Assembly (NCBI RefSeq): GCF_014651495.1
Contig: NZ_BMWZ01000007.1
Span: 186,001-250,000, forward strand
Length of the DNA: 64,000 nucleotides
From: Algibacter mikhailovii
GTDB taxonomy: Bacteria; Bacteroidota; Bacteroidia; Flavobacteriales; Flavobacteriaceae
Direction: 5' to 3'
This document shows, piece after piece, positions 1 through 8,047 of the stretch. The notes under the pieces are model-generated. The model was not told the DNA's origin, made no database searches, and saw only the letters and a program-made list of their open reading frames with translations. Numbering within the stretch: position 1 is the first letter of the stretch; each line of letters begins with the position of its first letter. Both the position numbers and the translations under genes were made by a program.

Positions 1-74
1 TAAACCAATGAAGCTTTAATACAAAGTAAAGAAATATTTCAAACTATTAGTTTTGAATCAAATAGAATTTAAAC

Positions 75-104
75 AAAAAAAATCATCAAAATTGATGATT
101 TTTT
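75..104. terminator. Bidirectional intrinsic terminator
   Basis: An 8-bp perfect inverted repeat (ATCATCAA at 82-89, TTGATGAT at 92-99, 2-nt loop) is flanked by an A-run on the left and a T-run on the right, so it would work in both directions. It lies just beyond the stop of the minus-strand DUF2807 gene and would also end any plus-strand gene entering from the left edge. No such gene can be confirmed inside the window. Confidence 0.6.
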
Positions 105-127
105 GTCGTTGTATTTTGGCCTTTATT

Positions 128-802
128 TTATTTCATTCGCTTGACTTTACCACCAAGCACATTACTTTCGTTTACTGTTTCTGGATTACCATAAATATAA
201 ACATCACCCCCTGCCCTAATTTTTACATCGGCTAATTTCGTAGCATACACATAAGCCTCTCCAGCTGCGTTAATGGACACCTCAGTGTTTTCAGTAATTA
301 GGTTTTCACCTTTATAAACACCTCCGGTTAACAAGGATATTTTTTGTTTTTTAGATTGACCAGATGTTTCTATTATACCCCCGGTTACTGATTTAATGGT
401 TGTATATGTTACATCAACTGGCACATTTATCATTCCACCTTCTTGTGCGTTTAACTTAATTTCAAACTGTTTAATGGTATCTTTTGTATTAACTATAGCA
501 CCCTCATTGACATCAATAACATCAATAGTAGTGTAATACAATTTTACATTAGTTTTTGCGCCATCATAAGACCCTTCAATATTCATTTTAATTTTTAGTT
601 TGCCATTTTTATTAACAATAACAACACGTTTTGAATTATGACCAGTAATTACTACTTTATTTTGATCTGATTTAACCAACTCCACATTAATTAAATCATA
701 TATTTTTAGTTCGCTAAATTCTCCAACTGTTTTTTGAGTGGCCTCCTGAGCAATGCTAAGCAATGACATTGTAAGCGTTATTAAAACAATTATTTTTTTC
801 AT
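128..802 (-). CDS. DUF2807 (head GIN domain) exported protein
   Basis: Exported protein of about 224 residues resembling the DUF2807 'putative auto-transporter adhesin, head GIN' family common in Bacteroidota. I start it at MKKIIVLITLTMSLLSIAQ, a clean signal peptide; an upstream in-frame ATG at 838 would add 12 residues before it and is less likely. The mature part is a run of short beta-strand units (IYDLINVELVKSD, KIRAGGDVYIYG), as expected for the right-handed beta-helix of this family. The function of the family is unknown; an envelope location is inferred. It has no close operon partner, since rnr ends 73 bp upstream. Confidence 0.7.
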   Translation of the reverse strand: MKKIIVLITLTMSLLSIAQEATQKTVGEFSELKIYDLINVELVKSDQNKVVITGHNSKRVVIVNKNGKLKIKMNIEGSYDGAKTNVKLYYTTIDVIDVNEGAIVNTKDTIKQFEIKLNAQEGGMINVPVDVTYTTIKSVTGGIIETSGQSKKQKISLLTGGVYKGENLITENTEVSINAAGEAYVYATKLADVKIRAGGDVYIYGNPETVNESNVLGGKVKRMK

Positions 803-874
803 CATTCTATATTTTATTCTAATTATTAAAAATAACAATAATTATTCCATTGTTGTTTTTTATAAAGACCAATA

Positions 875-3079
875 TTATACATTATCCTCAGGTTTTCCTA
901 ATAAATTAAAATCCAGATGCTTTTTAACCAAATCGGTGTTTTTAACTTTTACAAGTACCTCATCACCTAATTGATATATGATCTGCGATTTTCTACCTAC
1001 CATGGCATATTGGTCTTGATCAAAAGCATAATGATCATCTTTCATGTCACGTACACTTACCATGCCTTCACATTTATTCTCTATAATTTCAACATATATT
1101 CCCCAATCTGTAACACCCGATATAACTCCTAAAAATGCTTCATCCTTATGGTCTTCCATAAATTTAATCTGCATGTATTTTATGGAATCTCGTTCAGCTC
1201 TTGTAGCTAAGCCTTCCATATTACTAGAATGGTTACACTTGTCTTCATACGCCTCTTCATTAGCCGATTTACCACCGTCTAAATACAATTGTAACAAACG
1301 GTGTGCCATCACATCTGGATACCTTCTAATTGGCGATGTAAAGTGAGAATAATAATCAAAAGCTAAACCATAATGACCAATGTTGTGCGTGGTATACTCC
1401 GCTTTACTCATGGTTCTTATAGCTAAAGTATCCACCAAATTTTGCTCTTTTTTACCATTCACATCTTTCAAAAGATTATTAAGGGTAGCTGAAACGCTTT
1501 TTCGATCCTTAAAATTAAGCTTGTAACCAAATTTGCTCACTACATTTTGTAATGCAGCCAATTTACTTTCGTCAGGTTCATCATGAACACGATAAATAAA
1601 AGTCTTTTTAGGATCTTTTTTACCAATAAATTCTGATACCTTTCTATTTGCTAATAGCATAAATTCTTCAATCAATTTATTAGCATCTTTACTGGTTTTA
1701 AAGAATACGCCAACAGGATTTGCCTCTTCATCTAAATTGAATTTTACTTCCACTTTATCAAAAGAAATAGCGCCAGAACTCATACGTGTACGACGCATTT
1801 TTTTAGCTAATTCATCCATTTTTAAAATAGCTTCAGTAATCCCTGTCGACGCTTGATAGGCCTTTCCTGTTAAGGACACTTCTAAAGGTATTTCAGAAGT
1901 ACCAGTTTCAATAATAGCCTGAGCCTCTTCATAAGCAAAACGAGCATCACTATAGGTTACAGTTCTACCAAACCATTCGTTTTTTATCTCACACTTGTCA
2001 TTCATTTGAAATACCGCAGAAAAGGTTAACTTTTCCTCATGCGGCCTTAAAGAACAAGCTTTATTTGATAGTACTTCTGGTAGCATAGGCACTACCCTAT
2101 CCACCAAATAAATAGACGTTGCACGCTCATAAGCTTCATCATCTAATACAGTACCCTCTTGTACATAGTGAGACACATCTGCAATATGAATACCTATCTC
2201 ATATAATCCGTTTTTTAGAACCTTAAAAGATAAGGCATCATCAAAATCTTTGGCGTCCTTAGGGTCTATTGTAAAGGTTAAATCTTTCCGCATATCCCTG
2301 CGTTTCGAAATTTCTTCCGCCGTAATACTAGTATCAAGCTTATTTGCAAATTCTTCAACCTCATGAGGAAATTCGTGTGGTAAACCATATTCAGCAAGAA
2401 TGGCATGAATCTCTGTGTTATGCTCTCCTGGCTTACCTAAAACTTGTATTACCTTTCCATAGGGCGAATCTGCTTTTTCTGGCCATTCTTCGAGTCTTAC
2501 TAAAACTTTATCGCCATCTTCTGCTTTGTTTATTTTGTTAATAGGAACAAAAATGTCCTTATACATTTTATTGCTATCGGCAATGACAAATGCATAATTC
2601 TTTTTGTCATGAATTTGAATCACGCCTACATATTCACTCTTAGCACGTTCAATTATAGAGGTAATTTCACCTTCTACTTTACCACGATGGCGTCTTTTGT
2701 ACACATAGAATTCTACGGTATCACCATGTAATGCCTTATTTATATGATTTGCTGAGATAAACACGTCATCTTCAAAATCATCGCAAATAACATAGCCATT
2801 GCCTTTTGCTGCTAAATCGAGTTTACCGGTATGGTATTCTGTGTTTACAACCGCCTTAAACTTACCCCGTTCTACTTGTTGAATTTCCTCTTTTGCCGCT
2901 AATTTAGCTAAGGTTTTTATAATTTGATTTCTGCTACTAGCGTCATTTACACCTAATTTAGCAGCAATTTGTTTATAATTAAAAGCTTGGTTTCTTTCTT
3001 TTTTTAAAATACTTAAGATCGTATTTGTCAGGTTGGAAATCCCTTTATTTCTGGATTTTCCTTTTCTTTTTTTACTCAT
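875..3079 (-). CDS. rnr: Ribonuclease R (3'-5' exoribonuclease)
   Basis: Processive 3'-5' exoribonuclease acting on structured RNA. The 734-residue protein has the full family order: an N-terminal winged-helix segment (about residues 20-70), cold-shock-like OB domains (about 70-250), the RNB catalytic domain with the acidic motif DPKDAKDFDDA near residue 275, and a C-terminal S1 domain (EAFLGVISGVTDWGIYVEI, about 645-730). The N-terminus is rich in Lys/Arg (MSKKRKGKSRNKG). Length is normal for RNase R. It is transcribed away from the 700-bp AT-rich gap that separates it from rpiB. Confidence 0.95.
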   Translation of the reverse strand: MSKKRKGKSRNKGISNLTNTILSILKKERNQAFNYKQIAAKLGVNDASSRNQIIKTLAKLAAKEEIQQVERGKFKAVVNTEYHTGKLDLAAKGNGYVICDDFEDDVFISANHINKALHGDTVEFYVYKRRHRGKVEGEITSIIERAKSEYVGVIQIHDKKNYAFVIADSNKMYKDIFVPINKINKAEDGDKVLVRLEEWPEKADSPYGKVIQVLGKPGEHNTEIHAILAEYGLPHEFPHEVEEFANKLDTSITAEEISKRRDMRKDLTFTIDPKDAKDFDDALSFKVLKNGLYEIGIHIADVSHYVQEGTVLDDEAYERATSIYLVDRVVPMLPEVLSNKACSLRPHEEKLTFSAVFQMNDKCEIKNEWFGRTVTYSDARFAYEEAQAIIETGTSEIPLEVSLTGKAYQASTGITEAILKMDELAKKMRRTRMSSGAISFDKVEVKFNLDEEANPVGVFFKTSKDANKLIEEFMLLANRKVSEFIGKKDPKKTFIYRVHDEPDESKLAALQNVVSKFGYKLNFKDRKSVSATLNNLLKDVNGKKEQNLVDTLAIRTMSKAEYTTHNIGHYGLAFDYYSHFTSPIRRYPDVMAHRLLQLYLDGGKSANEEAYEDKCNHSSNMEGLATRAERDSIKYMQIKFMEDHKDEAFLGVISGVTDWGIYVEIIENKCEGMVSVRDMKDDHYAFDQDQYAMVGRKSQIIYQLGDEVLVKVKNTDLVKKHLDFNLLGKPEDNV

Positions 3080-3169
3080 GTAATTTTGTAATCATTTCAT
3101 TTCCTAAGATAAAGGAAATTACGTTATTCAATAGTGTAATTTTTGGAGAAGACCCACTATTTATTTTTA

Positions 3170-3177
3170 CAAAGCTA
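3170..3177 (-). promoter_or_regulatory. Possible -7 element for rnr
   Basis: The minus strand reads TAGCTTTG, matching the Bacteroidota -7 consensus TANNTTTG, about 90 nt upstream of the rnr start codon. No clear -33 element is visible, so this may be chance in AT-rich DNA. Confidence 0.3.
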
Positions 3178-3743
3178 CGCTTTATTAATTAAAACCTATC
3201 TTTTTTAAGATTATCTTAAGGTAAATTGAAGTTATCCACATTATATACTATATATATATTTTCTTTTAAAAATTTAAAAAATAAAATGATGGTTATTATA
3301 GTGTGTGAATAGCGGTATAACTTTTTTACACTTTATTTTGATTTGTATGTTATAGAATATTGTTGATAAGAAATGAACATATATTAAATACTTAACTTAT
3401 TTATTTTAAAGCTTTTTTAATTAGCTATTAACAATTGTTAGAAACTCATATTAACAGCTTTTTTTAATAAGTAATATTATTAATAAGACTAAAAACTATA
3501 CTTTATAGTGCTAATAACTTAACCAAAAATTTACATTAACTAATTTGTATGTTAACTAAATGTTTCTGTTGGAAAAAAAAGTTGAATTCTCCAAATTTTA
3601 ATTTTAGAAACTAATGAACAGTTATTAACAAGTAATGAATATATAAAGGTGTAATGTTAACAACAGATAAAATTACTTGATTAACGTTTATTTTCTTAAA
3701 ATGGTCTTTATTTTAAAAGTATATAAATAAAGTCTTTATTGAT

Positions 3744-3751
3744 TACCTTTG
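3744..3751 (+). promoter_or_regulatory. Possible -7 element for rpiB
   Basis: TACCTTTG matches the Bacteroidota -7 consensus TANNTTTG and lies 28 nt before the rpiB ATG, the expected distance for a short leader. No strong -33 TTG was found at the right spacing. Confidence 0.45.
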
Positions 3752-3779
3752 CGCATATATATAATAATACTTCATAATA

Positions 3780-4214
3780 ATGACAATTTCTATAGGAAAC
3801 GATCACGCTGGAACAGATTATAAATTTGCTATAAAAGAACTCCTTGAATCTAAAGGATATACGGTTAATAATTATGGTACTGATGCCAATGATAGTGTAG
3901 ATTATGCTGATTTTGTTCATCCAGTGGCTGTAGATGTTGAAACTAATAAATCAGATTTTGGTATTTTAATTTGTGGCAGTGCTAATGGTGTTGCTATGAC
4001 GGCCAATAAACATCAAAAAATTCGTGCTGGATTATGTTGGACCAATGAAATAGTTGAATTAATACGTCAACATAATAATGCCAATATTTTATGTATTCCA
4101 GCCAGATTTACTGCCATTCCACAAGCCTTAAAAATGGTTGAAACATTTTTAAATACGGAATTTGAAGGGGGTAGACACCAGAATAGAATTGACAAAATAC
4201 CAATACATTGTTAA
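3780..4214 (+). CDS. rpiB: Ribose-5-phosphate isomerase B
   Basis: RpiB/LacA-family sugar-phosphate isomerase, expected to interconvert ribose 5-phosphate and ribulose 5-phosphate in the pentose phosphate pathway. The 144-residue length is typical. Family signatures are visible: GNDHAG near the N-terminus (Asp8, His9) and the catalytic-cysteine segment ICGSANGVAMTANK with Cys65. It is cytosolic and has no signal peptide. The downstream CDF transporter starts at the base after the stop codon, so the two are almost certainly co-transcribed, although their functions are not obviously linked. Confidence 0.92.
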   Translation: MTISIGNDHAGTDYKFAIKELLESKGYTVNNYGTDANDSVDYADFVHPVAVDVETNKSDFGILICGSANGVAMTANKHQKIRAGLCWTNEIVELIRQHNNANILCIPARFTAIPQALKMVETFLNTEFEGGRHQNRIDKIPIHC

Positions 4215-5132
4215 ATGGGTCATCATCATGGGCATAATCATACTCATGAACATTCCGATTTAAAAGGTCGGAATCTTGTTATTTCCATTATATTAAATAT
4301 TGGTATTACTACCGCCCAAGTTATTGGTGGTATTTTTTCTGGAAGTTTAGCATTGTTAAGCGATGCCTTACATAATTTTACAGATGTTATTTCTTTAATT
4401 ATTAGTTATGTAGCTAATAAACTAACTAAAAAGAAAGCGTCTTTTCAAAAAACATTTGGATTTAAACGTGCTGAGATATTAGCGGCCTTTATTAATGCCT
4501 CAGCTTTAATCATTATTGCTGTTTTATTAATTATTGAAGCCATTAAACGTTTTCAAAACCCTGAAGAAATTCAATCTAATCTGGTAATTTGGTTATCCAT
4601 TATTGCTATTTTAGGCAATGGATTTAGTGTTTTGTTACTAAAGAAGGATGCACAGGCCAATATGAATATGAAAAGTGCTTATTTACATCTTTTCACTGAT
4701 ATGATGGCTAGTGTGGCCGTTTTATTAGGTGGCTTATTAATGAAGTATTATCAATTATATTGGGTAGATAGTGTGCTTACATTTGCTATTGCTATTTATT
4801 TGATTTGGATGGGTTTTGATTTACTAAAAGATTCTACAAAAGTATTAATGCTTTTTACACCAGATACCATACCTGTCAAGAAGATTGTTAAAGAAATAAA
4901 TGCTTTTGATTCTATAAACAATGTGCACCATGTGCATATTTGGCAATTAAATGAAGATGAAATTCATTTGGAGGCCCATATAGATTTTAACGAGGACATT
5001 ACCTTATCTCAGTTTGATGAGGTATTGCGTGATATTGAGGATTTTGTATTAGAAAAATACCAAATTAATCATGTGAATATTCAACCCGAATATGGTAAAG
5101 AAGGTCCCAAAGATATTATTGTTCAAGATTAG
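4215..5132 (+). CDS. CDF-family zinc/cation efflux transporter
   Basis: Cation diffusion facilitator (CzcD/ZitB-like) of the inner membrane, expected to export Zn2+ or similar ions in exchange for protons. The 305-residue protein opens with a His-rich cytosolic tail (MGHHHGHNHTHEH) and then has about six hydrophobic helices. The metal-site motifs of Zn-type members are present in two helices: LSDALHNFTD (HxxxD) and LHLFTDMMA (HxxxD). A cytosolic C-terminal domain with a His-containing segment (NNVHHVHIWQLN) follows. The start codon directly abuts the rpiB stop, implying translational coupling. Confidence 0.92.
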   Translation: MGHHHGHNHTHEHSDLKGRNLVISIILNIGITTAQVIGGIFSGSLALLSDALHNFTDVISLIISYVANKLTKKKASFQKTFGFKRAEILAAFINASALIIIAVLLIIEAIKRFQNPEEIQSNLVIWLSIIAILGNGFSVLLLKKDAQANMNMKSAYLHLFTDMMASVAVLLGGLLMKYYQLYWVDSVLTFAIAIYLIWMGFDLLKDSTKVLMLFTPDTIPVKKIVKEINAFDSINNVHHVHIWQLNEDEIHLEAHIDFNEDITLSQFDEVLRDIEDFVLEKYQINHVNIQPEYGKEGPKDIIVQD

Positions 5133-5180
5133 TAATTTCTTTTCATTTTAAATTTTATCCATTGTTTATAAAACTAGTTA

Positions 5181-5627
5181 ATGTTAAATATTAGAGTAAA
5201 AACTTTTGAAGCACTTACCAAACAAGAACTTTATGCTTTGCTGCAATTAAGAAGCGAAGTTTTTGTGGTTGAGCAGGATTGTGTCTATCAAGATCTTGAT
5301 GGAAAAGATGACAAAGCATTACATGTTTTAGGTTTTAAAGATGAAAAACTAGTAGCTTATACACGCGTGTTTAAACCTGGCGTTTATTTTAATGAAGCGA
5401 GTATTGGAAGGGTAGTAGTAGCTAAAAATCAAAGGCATCATAAATACGGCTATGAGATAATGGAGGCTTCAAAAAAGGCTATTGAAACCTATTATAATGA
5501 AACTACAATAAAAATATCAGCTCAATGTTATTTAGTTCAATTTTATAATAATGTGGGTTTTAAATCTATAGGAAAAGAATATTTAGAGGATGGTATTCCA
5601 CATATTGCGATGATAAAAAATTCGTAA
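5181..5627 (+). CDS. GNAT N-acetyltransferase, ElaA type
   Basis: Small GNAT-fold acyltransferase of the ElaA group. The 148-residue length and the N-terminal pattern (LTKQELYALLQLRSEVFVVEQDC) are characteristic. The acetyl-CoA-binding segment is seen as SIGRVVVAKNQRHHKYGYEIM, a variant of R-x-x-G-x-G/A, followed by a C-terminal part ending FYNNVGFKSIGKEYLEDGIPH. The substrate of ElaA proteins is not established. It lies 48 bp after the CDF gene, so it may belong to the same transcript, and it converges with the LRR gene with only 4 bp between stops. Confidence 0.88.
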   Translation: MLNIRVKTFEALTKQELYALLQLRSEVFVVEQDCVYQDLDGKDDKALHVLGFKDEKLVAYTRVFKPGVYFNEASIGRVVVAKNQRHHKYGYEIMEASKKAIETYYNETTIKISAQCYLVQFYNNVGFKSIGKEYLEDGIPHIAMIKNS

Positions 5628-5631
5628 TGTT

Positions 5632-7035
5632 TTACCTTTTTAGGACAAATTTACCTCTCAGTAACTCTCCTGTATTAAGCACTATTTCATACCAGTAAGT
5701 ATCAGAACTCATTTTTTCTCCATTAAAAGTTCCATCCCATTGTAAAGAATTGCCGGATAAAAATTTTAATAGTTTTCCGTACCTATTATAGATGGTGATG
5801 TTATTAACACTATTATTATTGTCAAACACATACCAAAAGTCATTTGCGCCATCGTTATTTGGCGTGAAATATTTAGGAATGAAATAATCTTCTTTATTGA
5901 TGGTAACATTAAAACTAGATTCATTACTTAAGCAGCCTTGTTCTTTAAATATGAATATTTTTTGAGAAACAGTGATATTATCGCCACTATAAAGTGGTTT
6001 CCCCAAACCTCCAGACTCAGTGAAGTAATTTCCATTAATTAATATGGGTAAGATATAGCTATCACCAATAAAATCATCCAATTCATCAATAGGAATAAAA
6101 CTCCCACATTGATTCAAAGATTCTCTATAATTAGAAAAAGAAGCAGGTTGCCAGAGGGAATGATCGCCATTTCTATCATCTACAACCACACAATTTAAAT
6201 CTTGATTATCACTAAAATCTATAAAGGCCATATTATCATTATTACCATTATTTATAATTAGATTACATAATTGGTTATTCTTACATTCTAAATTCCTTAA
6301 ATATTGGTTACCTGATAAATCGAGTTCAGAAAGGTTATTATAAGCACATAGAAGTGTGTTTAATAGAAGATTCTTACTCAAGTTTAAGGTTTCTAATTGA
6401 TTTTCTCCACAATCTAAATAACGTAAATCGGGGTTGTTAATTAAGTCTAATTCTGTTAATAAATTACCCCTGCATTGAAACCTTCTTAATTTAGGGTTAT
6501 TAGAAAGGTTTAATGTCGATATATTATTGTTTTCGCAACCAAAAACGACAATCTCTTTATTGTTTGTGATATCAATGTCACTAATATTGTTTTCCCATAA
6601 GATTAACGAAATCATATTAGGGTTTTTTGAAACATCTAAACGTTGTAAAGCATTAGTATAACACCATAAAACTTCAAGTTTTGGGTTTTGCGTAACCTCA
6701 ATACTGCTTAATTGATTCCCATGACAATATAATTCCCTTAATTGGGTATTTAGGCTAACATTAAAACGTGATATTGAATTTCTAGAACAATCTAGAACCT
6801 GTAAGTTTTTGAAATCCGCAATACCAGTGAGATCTTCTATGTTTTTATTGTTCAGATCTAATTCTGTAATTCCTGTTATATTATTGGTTGGTATAAAATT
6901 ATCTAAGGAACCTGAATCATATCCTAGGTCAATTAGTACTTGTTCAAAGTTATTGTCAGGAATATAAGTGTTTTGGCAAAAACTAAGAACGTTTAATAAG
7001 CATGAACCAATTAAAATAAACCAAGTTTTACACAT
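5632..7035 (-). CDS. Secreted leucine-rich-repeat protein with T9SS type B sorting domain
   Basis: Surface or secreted protein of 467 residues. A signal peptide (MCKTWFILIGSCLLNVLSFCQ) precedes about ten internalin-like repeats of roughly 21 residues (for example LQVLDCSRNSISRFNVS, LRELYCHGNQLSSIEVT) between about residues 60 and 260. The last 85 residues form a gliding-motility-associated/T9SS type B C-terminal domain: YFTPNNDGANDFW, ITIYNRYGKLL, WDGTFNGEKMSSDTYWY, GKFVLKR. Export through PorSS/T9SS is therefore inferred. The OmpA-family gene starts upstream and ends 15 bp before this one, so they form a two-gene operon. LRR proteins usually bind proteins; the ligand here is unknown. Confidence 0.9.
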   Translation of the reverse strand: MCKTWFILIGSCLLNVLSFCQNTYIPDNNFEQVLIDLGYDSGSLDNFIPTNNITGITELDLNNKNIEDLTGIADFKNLQVLDCSRNSISRFNVSLNTQLRELYCHGNQLSSIEVTQNPKLEVLWCYTNALQRLDVSKNPNMISLILWENNISDIDITNNKEIVVFGCENNNISTLNLSNNPKLRRFQCRGNLLTELDLINNPDLRYLDCGENQLETLNLSKNLLLNTLLCAYNNLSELDLSGNQYLRNLECKNNQLCNLIINNGNNDNMAFIDFSDNQDLNCVVVDDRNGDHSLWQPASFSNYRESLNQCGSFIPIDELDDFIGDSYILPILINGNYFTESGGLGKPLYSGDNITVSQKIFIFKEQGCLSNESSFNVTINKEDYFIPKYFTPNNDGANDFWYVFDNNNSVNNITIYNRYGKLLKFLSGNSLQWDGTFNGEKMSSDTYWYEIVLNTGELLRGKFVLKR

Positions 7036-7050
7036 ACATCTTTGATTGTC

Positions 7051-7905
7051 TTAATCATCCTTGGTATGTGTAATAAGTATTTCTACACGACGATCTAATT
7101 TGGGATCACCTCCTAAAGGGAATTTTCTACGCATTCCTAAATGGCGCATACGTTTTTTATCGACACCTTTTTTTACAAAATAGTCATAGACATATTTTGC
7201 TCGTGCTTCAGAAAGGTTTTGTTTTTTTGTTTTTCTGTCTACAGCATCGCGCGTAAATTGTGTACAACAGACATGACCTTGAATAGTAAAGTAAATATCT
7301 TCTCGTTCTACAAGCGCTTGAGCAATTTCATTAAGAACTTTTTTTGAGGCTGGCGTTACAGTAGCATAACCCGTTTTAAATAATATATTTTTAAAGGTTA
7401 TTTTATCACCTTTAGAGCCTTCATTAATCAAAGTAACAACATCCTTTTCTTTAGGTTCTGGTGGCGTTTTTGCTATTGGTTTAGGTTGTTCTTTAGGTTT
7501 TTTTGGTTTTACAATAATTTCAGCTTTTCGGTTTAATCCTCTTATTTTTAAGAGATCTTTTTCTTCAACTATTATAAGCAGTATTTCGCCTTTACCATCA
7601 ACATTATTTATCAAACTTTCACTAATCTCATTTTTAGAAAACACGGCTTTTATAGCATCAGCGCGCTGTTGAGATAACCTTAAGTTATAGGAGTCTGCAC
7701 CTCTATCATCGCAAAAGCCATAAATAGAAATAGATTCAATATCAATGTCAGCCAATTGAGAAATAAAAAGAAGCAATCTATTCTCCTCGGTATTTGGAAC
7801 GTCGTATTCATCAGTTTCAAAATAAACCTCATGTGTTAATTGTTCTTGCGGAAAAACAAGAGCACATTGCAGTGTTATTATTATTAAAACCAACAATTTT
7901 TTCAT
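7051..7905 (-). CDS. OmpA-family protein with two OmpA-like domains
   Basis: Exported 284-residue protein with signal peptide (MKKLLVLIIITLQCALVFPQ). Two OmpA-C-like peptidoglycan-binding units are visible: one at about 25-130 (VYFETDEYDVPNTEENRLL, IYGFCDDRGADSYNLRLSQQRA) and a second at about 165-280 (ILFKTGYATVTPASKKVL, QGHVCC, LSEARAKYVYDYF, DRRVEILI). A Pro/Lys-rich linker (KPKKPKEQPKPIAKTPPEPK) separates them. No beta-barrel segment is present, so it is probably periplasmic or outer-membrane associated. It is the first gene of an operon with the T9SS LRR protein. Confidence 0.85.
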   Translation of the reverse strand: MKKLLVLIIITLQCALVFPQEQLTHEVYFETDEYDVPNTEENRLLLFISQLADIDIESISIYGFCDDRGADSYNLRLSQQRADAIKAVFSKNEISESLINNVDGKGEILLIIVEEKDLLKIRGLNRKAEIIVKPKKPKEQPKPIAKTPPEPKEKDVVTLINEGSKGDKITFKNILFKTGYATVTPASKKVLNEIAQALVEREDIYFTIQGHVCCTQFTRDAVDRKTKKQNLSEARAKYVYDYFVKKGVDKKRMRHLGMRRKFPLGGDPKLDRRVEILITHTKDD

Positions 7906-7985
7906 AGTAGGATGAAAGTATAGGTCCTAAATATACTATATTTAATCGAAAATTTTAACATATCTTTTCAGCTATGAGCACATAT

Positions 7986-7993
7986 CAAAAATA
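7986..7993 (-). promoter_or_regulatory. Possible -7 element for the OmpA/LRR operon
   Basis: The minus strand reads TATTTTTG, matching TANNTTTG, about 80 nt before the OmpA-family start codon. The surrounding DNA is AT-rich, so chance occurrence is possible. Confidence 0.3.
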
Positions 7994-8047
7994 ATCTTAC
8001 AAATTATAATGTTTTAACGGAGGTTATAAGGGTTAGCCTATGTTTGT

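Larger units (their letters stand above)
3080..3779. other. AT-rich intergenic region, candidate oriC
   Basis: This 700-bp gap lies between the divergent genes rnr and rpiB and contains no convincing coding sequence. It carries one perfect DnaA-box consensus, TTATCCACA (3232-3240), directly followed by a very AT-rich stretch (TTATATACTATATATATA...) that could serve as an unwinding element. Weaker box-like nonamers are TGTTGATAA (3361-3369), TTATTAACA (3622-3630) and TGTTAACAA (3655-3663), plus CTATTAACA (3425-3433) and ATATTAACA (3448-3456). An origin is an inference; a long regulatory region is the alternative. dnaA itself is not in the window. Confidence 0.4.

Noticed and set aside
4-72. 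Plus-strand frame reading TNEALIQSKEIFQTISFE at the left edge, as the end of a gene
   Set aside because: The three first bases of the window are an in-frame TAA, so it cannot be the tail of a gene entering from the left, and it has no start codon of its own.
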